From: Cyanophora paradoxa
Lineage: Eukaryota > Glaucocystophyceae > Cyanophorales > Cyanophoraceae
Assembly (NCBI GenBank): GCA_004431415.1
Contig: QPMI01000411.1
Span: 124,001-188,000 of the forward strand
Direction of reading: 5' to 3'
DNA: 64,000 nt
The translations under genes were made by a program, and so were the position numbers. The notes below the pieces were generated by a model. That model was given only the letters and a program-made list of their open reading frames with translations. It was not told the origin of the DNA and did no database searches. Shown here in pieces: positions 54,961-64,000 of the stretch (position 1 is its first letter; every line of letters begins with the position of its first letter).

Positions 54961-56059
54961 GCGCTAGCGGGTTGCAGGCTAACTTGCAGCCTTTTTTAAA
55001 CTTGCAGGTACGACGGGTATATACCAGGTACTAGCCGCAGGCCCGCAGTACAGTAGCAGCTAGCTATGGCCCACGCGCACCCTCGGGCCTGCGCATGCAG
55101 CTGCCGCGGCCCGACGTCGACGCGCTCGCCCGGCGCGGCCGAGTCGCATATGCATGCGCAGGAGTCGCCAGCCTGCTGGCAGAGGCGAGCGCGCGCCTGA
55201 TCATGACTCATGATCACTGATCAGCGGCGATTCAGCGCTGCTCATGATCAGCGGCTAGCCTAGTACTACCGGTAGTAGCGCTGGGCATGCATGTACATGT
55301 GCATATGGGAGCTGCGCATCTTTGGATTCGGCGTGGCAGCTGCGCGCCACGCGCGGCAGATTAAGCTGCAGCGATTAAGGATCATCGGCCCGGCGGCCAG
55401 CTCAAGCTCAAGGATCAAGCCTTGAAGGAATTACAGAGTGATCCGATGATCATCATCATGCGACTCCGCCGCAGTGCGCTGCAGGTTTAATGAACAAGTC
55501 AAGGATCACGGTCACTGGATCACTGGTGCTTAGCTAGATTGTAGGCCAGCTACGTATACCGTCGTGCGGCGGGCCAGTTTCCCGCGGTGCGCGGCGCGCT
55601 CCAGCTGCAGCTGGCAGCAGCAGGGCCGAGTCGACGCTCTCTACATCTGGATTCTGGAGCCGCTGAGCGCCACCAAGTCAGTCGAAGCACTGCATGCGTA
55701 GCTGCAGCGGCTCGCAATCAGCTGGCTTGCCGCGCGCGCGGTCCACGCATCCGCATCACGTTCTCAAGGCCTAGACCCGCAGGAGATGACGAGCCGACAG
55801 CGACGGCGCATCAGCGTTAAGCCTTAGCTTGGAGGCCCCCAGCTGCAGCTGCGTCAGCACACGCATGCAACTGAAAGACGTCGACGCCACCATGCGGACA
55901 AGTGCTCGCGCTCCAACATTCGCAGCCATCGCAAAGTTCGCAAGCGAAAGTCAAGGTCGAGCGAGTATGCAAAACGCTCGTTCAACAGCCATGGGCAGCT
56001 CGTTAACACAAGCACCGAAACAAGGACGCCAGCGAGACGCGTGCGGGGCTCTGGAGTCG
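54961..56059. other. Palindrome-rich intergenic region
   Basis: Words such as TGATCATGACTCATGATCA (55200-55216), TGCATGCATGTACATG, CAGCTGCAGCTGGCAGC and ATGATCATCATCATG occur throughout. An open frame from 55829 runs into the next gene's first exon, with a possible upstream ATG at 55864, but it has a non-signal N-terminus. I see no separate gene. Confidence 0.55.
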
Positions 56060-56375
56060 ATGCCCTGGAAAACATGGAGGCGGGTGTTTCCACTTTGTGT
56101 TGGTGCCGTCCTGCTCCTATGCCTCGTTTGCAATTGCGAAGGTATGTTTTTCAATATGCATACCCTGTGAGCGACCTCGCACGTGCATGATCATGATTTT
56201 GCGAACTCCGCAGCTGGCGTGACTGTAAACACAAGAAACCCTTTTGCCTTAAACCTCGCCGGAGGCTACATAGCGCCGCAGCCCGCCGCGGATCTTGATT
56301 GGAGCAATTCATCGACTCGCCTCACGATTGAGATGTGGTCAGTGGTTCCGAGCTTTCCCGAAGTTCCGCTGCTGC

Positions 56376-56418
<43 letters not shown>

Positions 56419-59400
56419 CGAACTTCGCGTGAACGTGACCCATTATATACGCGGGCAGGCTCAAACCAAGCGAAGAGTCGGCCAGTGTTTCGGACGCCTC
56501 TCTACGGGGCATCTTTGTGCACGGAGAGCCGGGCGGGTCAGGCTCGGACATCGATCTCGGAAACGTCGATTTCGCCCTCGTGCGCACCAAAACTTGATTC
56601 CTCTCCTCAACACTGCCCCCGAGTCACCGCTCCTCTTCCCCACTTTCCGTCCCCCTCCCTCCCCAGTCCCCTTGAGCGTCCCGCCCCTTTTCACGCGCCT
56701 TCCTTCGACCTCGAGTTCGATCCCGGCCCGTTTCTCTCTCCCCACATACCGCACCCGATCCGGGCCCCCTGGCACGGCGTGACTTGCCAAACGCTTTTGC
56801 TCCGTTTGCTAAAGCGGATGCGTTTTCAGGTCTCCACAGCAGGGGCGCTCCGAGTGGAGCGTTCCCGACAAGGACTGCAGACTGGACCTGTTCTGATAGC
56901 AAACAAGGTGAGCAATATGCATATGCGTATGCTGTCTCTGTCCTTCCCGACCTTCGAACGAACTGAGAACGCTCCATTTTCTGCAGTGGGTGCACGTAGC
57001 AGTGACCTTGCTCGCTGAAGACGTGAATGCGTCGGTTCTCATATACGTCGATGGGATTCCACGAGCGAATGGAACCCTGCCAGCGATGGGCGCATATTAC
57101 GCAGGACCCCCGATCGTCGGCGCAGCGCCAGCAGCCGTCTCAGGCTCTTCGAATCCGAAGGCTGTTAGGGCTTTCACAGGTCTGCATTTTGATTAGCTAT
57201 AGCGTCCGAGACTGCAGTACGAGGTTCTCACGCTGCGCAGGAACCATTGACGAGGTTCGGGTGTGGTCCCGAGTGCTGGCTGCGAGCGAGCTGGCTCTGT
57301 ATGTTCAAGGAGCAGCCACGGGTTCGCTGACAGCAGGGTTTGGTCTCGTCTTGTATTACAGGTCAGTCTAGTGCTAGCGCTTCGAATTCGTTAACGGATG
57401 GTTGGATCCGAGCAAAGCGCTTCACAGCTTCGACGGCGACTCATCCACCGGAGGTATTCTGGCGAGAGACGTGGCGGGCGATCACGACGCGACGTTTTAT
57501 GATGACATGAGATCGGCTCTCGCCGCACCCTCCGAGCTCGTAAAGCACGCGTTACAGAGCGCGATCCCTGACACGACCTCCACGGTCTCGTGCCCCCTTG
57601 CTGTCGCTCCCGGTGACTCGATCAAGTGCACACGCTTTCCTCCCGCTTGAGCTTGTAGAATCCCTATGCCTTGCTTCACTTGACTGCTTGACTTTCGAAT
57701 TCCGTAGCTGCACGGTATCCATGAGGCGCTCGAAAACCAACACGACGTCCGAGAAGATCGACTCCGACGCCTCGTGGCTGCGCGTCGCCGTGTCCAAAGC
57801 TTCTACCGCCAACGCAACGCTAGGCGCCATGTCGCCCACCTCAGGCACAACCGCAAGCTCCGTCACGTTTAATGTCTCCTTCGCGCACGCGAACCCAGTC
57901 ACTGGTGACCATCGTTCCGCACCTCCCAGTCGGCTTTCGGCGTCTAAGATTCGAGACAGGGTTCTTTGAGTTTTCGATCAGCGTTCCAAGTGGACAGGTG
58001 TGAATCTGAGAACACCCTTGGAATGATCGCAAATTGATATCGCGAGCGCATTCGACTTCTCTCGCAGCTTGGCTCTGCCATTCGGATATTTATGGCTGAG
58101 CCGATCGCCTCGACCGCGTTCGGCCGCTCATCCATTCAGTGGCAGACGCATTGGGGGTAGCCCCTCGCCCCTTGGCTTCCAGCTGGCTCCCCTTACACTC
58201 CGGCCTTCCCCAGGTACTCCACGCCTTATCCGCCGACGTGGGCGGGCGACGTTGTCTATGGCACCTTTTTCCCTCGCCGAGGCATCGGCATCCCTTACAC
58301 AATTCCTCGGTGTGACATGCGGCGAAGAATATATATAATCTCATACCAAATCTCATCTGCCGCTTTTCTCCCAGCTCCTCGATTACGGTGAGTCCGAGTC
58401 GGACGACAGGGAACGTAACCATGGATTGGTGGCCTCCGCCCAGCGCTTTCTGGTACACTGAGGACCTCCGACCCGACTACGCTGCGGCCTTCCCCTTCTC
58501 GATCAAATTCCGAGCCGACGGCGAGATAGATACATCACGATGGGACAAGTTCTGCGTCACTCGGCAGTGCGAGCCTTGTTTGCTTCAGCGCTCCTCAAGA
58601 GTGCGCGCTTCCCAAACGTACGCAGCTTTTCGATTCGAGTGGCGATCGGGGAGAGAACCTACGACACCGATACCCACCCATTTTCCGTCTGTGGTGGGCA
58701 ATTGATCATGATTCCGAATACGCCCCCTCGAGCTACGTACATCTAACTTGAGCCATCGGACAGACAACCTGTTAGACTACGGGTGCGTTTTTCGAATCAC
58801 TGGCTGCCCAGCCGCGAGCGATTGATTGGTCGTGATCGCTTGTCTTCGTATAGATATTACAACTTGAAGCAGCAAAACCTTACACGGACCTTCCGATTTC
58901 TCAACGTACAAAATCGATATTTTTTTAATATAGTATATACCATCTTGATAATCTCAAACTTATCTGGGTCTTCATCGTAACAGTTTTGGGAGTCGGCGCT
59001 GTTGATGCTGCCGAGGTGCGCGCGCGGTTTCTGCACATTCCCCCGTTTTTCTCCTCTGCATGGCTGATTCATAATCTCCGCACAGAGAAAACACAGGGGT
59101 CGCGGCTGGCCCGCCGATAGCGGTACAAAGCGCTTTCGTTGAATTCGATCCCCGGCCTTGAATTCGAATAATTTGATTGCGCAGCCGGGCACAGAATTCT
59201 TCGGGCAAACGTTCTTTGAGGACAAGACCTACTACAAACTCGTCTATGTTGATCCCGACGCCCTGCAGACTTTCGTGAGCAAGCCTTCCTTGCGCTCGCG
59301 CGCCTGGCTTCATACAGATGTGCCCGGCCGTGCGCAGCCGTATACCGACCCTGGGTTCAAGATAAGGACAAGCACATCGTGCGCTTTGCACTGCTTCTGA

Positions 59401-62400
59401 ACTACTATGACTGGTGTTCTGAGCAGTAATAGTTAATCTGATTCATCGAACAGAGATCCGGCGTGGGGATTCCTGGAAGGTTGCGAATGCAAAATGGGGT
59501 GGGTTACCTCCCTCGATGTGTGCAAGTCTGGATTTCACAAGGTTCGCATTTTCGGCTGCACGTCTTCATTTTCGGTTGCGCGTCTTCAGCTTCTCTAGCA
59601 CTCGAGCTTCTCTCTAGCACTCGAGCTTCTCTCTAGCACTCGAGCTTCTCTCTATTGCCGCCGCCTCGCCAACCGCATCCTCGAGATGGCCCCCTATTTC
59701 CGCCCCGCCCCGCCCCTGCACGTCCCAGACACACCCCGCATCTAGATCTGTATTCTGTATTCTTCAATCTTCAATCTATTCTATTCACCCCAGCACTCTT
59801 TCTTGCAACCCACGAGCGAGAACCTTCCAACTCTTTCTTTTTTTCTTGCAGGTTACTTCATGCAGCAAAGTCTGGCTTGTCGGAACGGTTTGAAGACAAA
59901 TCGAGAAGCTGGGAACACTCTTTCTCGGCTGACTCCTTCATTCAGGTTTGCGTGACGTTGTACATACCGTATATTAGTTGTACATGGTTCGCTCTTCGAT
60001 GCACGTAAATCCTGATCGAAGCGACGCTCAGGGGCTGATGTTTCGCATGCGCACGCAGGTTTATGCCGTATTCGGAATTCTCTGGCCCTCGTGTGGCTTT
60101 GATGGATCTACGTACGTCTTTTTTGAGACACGTTCCATCAAAGAAAAATCGAGATATATACACGCCGCAGGAGATACACCTTTCACCTTTCTGAGCAAGG
60201 GGTACTGCATCGCGCGATTGCAGTGGATGATCCATGCAGCACTTTGGTTGATTGACCGTGCAGATACAATTCTAACTCTGGACGAGAAATATCAACTGCC
60301 TTTCACCCCGATTGCCTGACCATCGATTGTTCGGGTGGCGCGTATCTTGGTTCTTCAGTAGCAGAGCTTACAGCATTTCTGACATCGAGCCATTTTCTTT
60401 CCGCATCACAGAAAGGGGAGACATACGCACCGAAGTAATTAACCTTTCCCCGCAACACGATGTGTCCAGTTTCGGCTTGTTTGATTGGCTCGCGCAGCTC
60501 TTTGAGAATGACCAGCTCCTCGCAAATCGTGCTCGAGCATCGTTCCACCAGCACTGGGAGTCGGCCAGCCTTTGCGGTTGCAGCACAATGTGCTGCGGCT
60601 CAATTTCGATGCCGCCCAAGATCCAGCTGTCGCTTCTTGGAGACTCCGACGTAACACAATGGGTCCCTGCCGCCCTTCCGGATTATCCAGACACGACCAG
60701 CGTGCTCGACTGCGGTACAAAGGCCGTACTTGTGCGTCTGTACATGTGCCTGCTTGTCAGCAATGCTCGATGCTGACGTCATGTTAGAGCGGAACACGTC
60801 TGAACTGTACTTTCGCGGGTCGTTTCGGAAGTCTCCCCATCTTCTATCGCATGTGGTGAGCATCTGGCCACTGCATCCGTGCAGTCAATCTTTTCTAGCC
60901 TTCCCTCAGGGACTTGTCCGTTGTGAGCCTTGAGTACAGTCGCGGATATCTGACCGACATTGTCCCGTTCGACCCTCCGTACACAACCTATTTTCTCCAC
61001 CAGAAAAACTGCACGTTCTCGCTTCGCATCCACACTACCACCGAGGGGAGCGGGACCGGCGCCCTGCAGGTGCTGCCGCCTCTGAGCTACGCTATATATA
61101 TATAAATCTGAGCACTGATTTCACGGTCTGCAGTTTTACGGGGAAGGGCGCGTCAGCTTCGGCTCGCTGGACATATCAGTTTTCCGTACGCGTGCTTTCT
61201 CTTGATCGCTCTTTTCTTCTTACTCCTCAATCAAGAACGCTAATCTCGCTCTAAAATGCAGTCTTTGCGGATTCTTCCAGCCTTATTGACTGTGGAGCAC
61301 TCACTACAGTGCCCGCAAACACCGCTGTCAGCTGCTTCGTATACCCGCGCTTTGAGGGTAGAGCTATGTCTACGTACTCCTCGGTTTTCGCCCCCTCGAC
61401 ATCGAGCGTCGACGTGAATGGCTCCGTTCTGCCTCGAGGGTCTGCAGGAAACGCAACCCTTCCACCGGACACTTCCGAGAAGCTGCCGATCGTGATCACT
61501 GCCGGCTCCGTGTCCGGGACCATCACCGTGACGGCAGCTCCGTGCCTAAACTTTGCGAGACTTCACGTGACTGGTGCGCGCGCATGCGTCAGCAGGGCCT
61601 TGCTCCGGACCGCCACTGACCATCGGCTTTGGCCCAGTCGACCCCGATGCGATACTCTTCGAGCACGATTGGACGGGCCCCTTCCTAATTCGCATGTCAG
61701 CGACCGTCACCCTCCATGCTAAGCTGACCGCGACGCTCAAATCGGCGCGGGTGTATCCCAACATAGCTGGACTGCGATTCGGTGTCAGCGGCAGCCTCAC
61801 CCTTGTGTCTTTGTACGACGTCGACCAGACGCTGCCAGCCTCTCCGACAATGACGGCGACCCTCTCGACCAGTCCGGACATCTGCCCGACGTGCACAGGA
61901 CCCGGAGTATATACGATCCGAAACGCGGCAGGAACGGTAATCTACAGCCTGCCCGTCCTGGTTTACAGTGCGCGAGCATATCGGTCCTTGTCTTGCGCAC
62001 GCGCACCGTTCATATTTGTGCGCAGCTACGCCGGGCGTCGCGGTGGTTTCTTGTCCAGACACGCCGATGACGGCTCGGGCTTTCAACTGCTCGGTCGCAT
62101 TCTACGACGTCGCTGATGGAACGTCGCTGTACGTTCACCTGGACGAGGTGGCGGCGGCGGTCTTGGGCGGATCGGTGAGCTTTGTGCCAACGAGCGACGG
62201 CCCCGTGCAGTCCACCACCGTCATCACCGTTCAGCCGGCCACGGACCCGCCTGCAGGCCTCAGCGGAAGCATCGCGGTTCACGTCAAGCTGACTTCGGGG
62301 CAAATTCTTGGATCCGCCCTTGTGCCGATCGTGTACGTCGCGGACAACAGCAGCAGTGTTGCGTGCACCAAAGTGCAGGTCGCCCTGGGAGAAGCGATTG

Positions 62401-64000
62401 ATTGCACGCTCACGCCAAGGCGGCTGAGAGAGCCTGTGTGGGTGGACGCCGCCAGCATTGGATTCAACGGCGACGTGGCGCTTGCTCCAATTGCGGGCAC
62501 ACTCACCCCGGCAACTGGTCCAGTGCAGTCGCTGTCGTTCCAAATGACCGGCCAGTCACCTGCAGGGAGCCTCTTGACGGGCCCTTCGGTTGCCATGGTC
62601 TTTTCGAACGGAGTTTCAATTGCGAACGCAAGTGCTATCGTCTACACCTCTCCTGACGACACAAGCAACGCGGTGCGCATGTGGTAATACAACTCTCAAT
62701 CCCTTAAGACTCTGAAGAGCACCATCGCAACCAGGTCTGTCCCGACCGCGTGTGGGCGGGAGCATCTGTGGTTTGCACTTTCTTCGCTCGGAAAGTATGT
62801 CCCATTGAGAGTTGTTTGAGGTTGCCCAGTTTAATCTTTGACTTCAGACATCGACCGTCATCTGGGCGAACCTAGGAGACATCTATACTACCGGACTCGC
62901 GAGTGTGAAGGGCGCGTCGCTGATGTCGGGCTATGCCGTCGACGGCCGTTTTGAGATCTACACAACCTCGAATCCCTCCCACGACTACTCGGGCCCTGGC
63001 CGCGTCGAACTGTTGTCCTCCTCGAATGTCTTACTCGCTTCCGGCTCAACAACAGTTCTTGGTGAGCCTGCGAGTGGCTCGCGATCATAGTGCACGCGGC
63101 TCTTGCTGACGAAATCGGCGTGCACTGCGGCAGACACGCCGTCGTTTGATGAGTCATCCTTGGCATGCCCGCCAGCGACGTTTAGTGCGCTTTCCCCCTT
63201 TAATTGCACGTACTTTCCCAAGCGAGTCGGCTTCACCATCTACGGCGTACCGGAGAACGTTTCCCTCAACGCGACAAACGCCGAAGTCACCATGGTCGAT
63301 GCTTCGGGCACGTTTGGACCGCGCTTCGTTCTCACGGTGGTGGCGGGCGCGGACCCCGTCATCGGCGGAATGAGCGCCATCAAAATTTTTGCGTGGCTGG
63401 CGGGGAACGACGAGCCGCTCGCGGAGGTGACCACATCCATCTCGTATGTGGCGGACGCGAGCAGCAGCCTGGAGTGCTCAACAGAGCAGGTGGCACTCAA
63501 CGCGATGGTCGATTGCACTCTCACGCCGCGGCGGCTGGGGGAACTTGTGTGGGCGCTGCCATCGACCATCGGATTTACGGGCGACGGCGCATTGGCCCCG
63601 GTCGCGGGCTCGCTGCGACCAGCAGCCGGACCATCGCAAATGATTGTGTTCCAGCTGATCGGGCAGTCCGGGCGTCTTCGGACGGGAGGCTCGACCGCGA
63701 TGGCGCTCTCAAACGGAACATCAATTGCGAACGCGACGGCACTCGTCTTCGGCTCCCCAGATTCTTCAAGCTCAATTGTGCGCATGCGCGGCTTTTTTTC
63801 GGGTTTAATACACGTCGATTTGCCGCAGTGCGCTTACCAGAGCCCGCGGCTCACCGCAGACATGCGACAATCCGATTGCAATGTGGGCGGGATCTGTCTC
63901 AAATTGCGTCTTCGTCCCGAAGCTGGTGCGGTGGCAGAGCTTAGGCCTGCTGATTCAGATTCAATTCACGAATTTACTTTTGATCAGGGCAATACCCCAA
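56060..64000 (+). CDS. Large secreted protein: LamG-like domain and Ig-like tandem repeats, continuing past the right edge
   Basis: Phase-consistent first exons: 56060-56141, 56214-56337, 56459-56579, 56830-56907, 56987-57179, 57241-57361, 57413-57625 and 57708-57897. The ATG at 56060 begins a signal peptide (PLCVGAVLLLCLVCNCEG). A concanavalin/LamG-like domain follows, with TRLTIEMW, WVHVAVTLLA, VLIYVDGIPRANG and GTIDEVRVWSRVLAASELALY. Cys-containing segments follow through 58-61 kb (for example GFLEGCECKMGW and DCLTIDCSGGAYLG). From about 61.26 kb there are Ig-like repeats of 100-150 residues. Two are closely alike: SSVACTKVQVALGEAIDCTL at 62349-62408 and SSLECSTEQVALNAMVDCTL at 63465-63524, each continuing TPRRL. 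Later exon joins were not all resolved, and more than one gene is possible. It is probably a cell-surface or adhesion protein. Confidence 0.65.
56379..56416. repeat. (AT)19 microsatellite in an intron
   Basis: A pure AT dinucleotide run lies inside the second intron of the secreted-protein gene, upstream of its acceptor at 56458. Confidence 0.9.
59589..59655. repeat. Tandem repeat, 19-bp unit
   Basis: About 3.5 copies of GCTTCTCTCTAGCACTCGA, the first shortened by two bases, lie within an intron-like stretch. Just upstream, a GCATTTTCGGCTGCACGTCTTC segment is repeated imperfectly at about 59547-59590. Confidence 0.85.

Noticed and set aside
59589-59655. CRISPR-like short repeats
   Set aside because: The 19-bp units are directly abutting with no spacers, and the genome is eukaryotic; it is a minisatellite.

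Overview
This window comes from a GC-rich, intron-dense nuclear genome of a microbial eukaryote. Nearly every gene is cut into short exons by introns of about 50-80 nt. The usual donor is GTGCGC or GTCCGC, the branch motif is CTGAC or CTAAC, and the acceptor is GCAG. An unusually large share of introns has a GC donor. A stand-alone two-component receiver protein, a metacaspase, an NME8-type thioredoxin and large secreted repeat proteins fit a unicellular alga or heterotrophic protist (haptophyte- or stramenopile-like). The lineage cannot be fixed from the sequence alone. Exon models were made by hand from splice signals, reading phase and protein family motifs. Where exon lengths are quoted as phase-consistent, the frame closes through all the exons.

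Layout, left to right. 1-5.5 kb: one or two unrecognised minus-strand genes, the last running off the left edge. 6.1-8.2 kb: type I metacaspase (+). 9.1-12.1 kb: coiled-coil/LRR protein (+). 12.4-14.0 kb: signal-peptide protein with a C-terminal membrane helix (+). 14.7-15.7 kb: receiver-domain protein (-). 16.5-18.2 kb: DNAJC25-like J protein (+). 18.4-20.5 kb: membrane-anchored SAM methyltransferase with a glutamine-rich tail (-). 20.7-23.0 kb: ARIADNE-type RBR ubiquitin ligase (+). 23.4-24.7 kb: thioredoxin-fold protein (-). 24.8-25.9 kb: CHCHD2/10-like twin-CX9C protein (+). 26.7-27.9 kb: disordered, probably nuclear protein (-). 29.0-29.9 kb: an isolated RecQ-helicase exon (+) and a BRCT fragment (-). 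29.9-37.0 kb: large NACHT STAND protein with pentapeptide and propeller-like C-terminal parts (+). 37.5-44.1 kb: long helical/coiled-coil protein (+). 45.0-50.1 kb: 28-exon membrane-anchored zinc metalloprotease (-). 50.5-53.4 kb: ankyrin-TKL kinase (+). 53.4-56.0 kb: gene-free stretch with an extreme GC block and an AT-rich block. 56.1 kb to the right edge: secreted LamG/Ig-like repeat protein (+).

The genes do not form one pathway. Three gene pairs are head-to-head over 107, 109 and 322 bp and probably share promoters. The metacaspase, the LRR protein and the NACHT protein each belong to families used in cell-death or immune signalling, but nothing in the sequence shows that they act together. 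Several otherwise clean genes need one extra base to keep frame, mostly inside G or C runs. This looks like consensus under-calling of homopolymers rather than gene decay. No rRNA, tRNA, CRISPR array or recognisable transposon was found.
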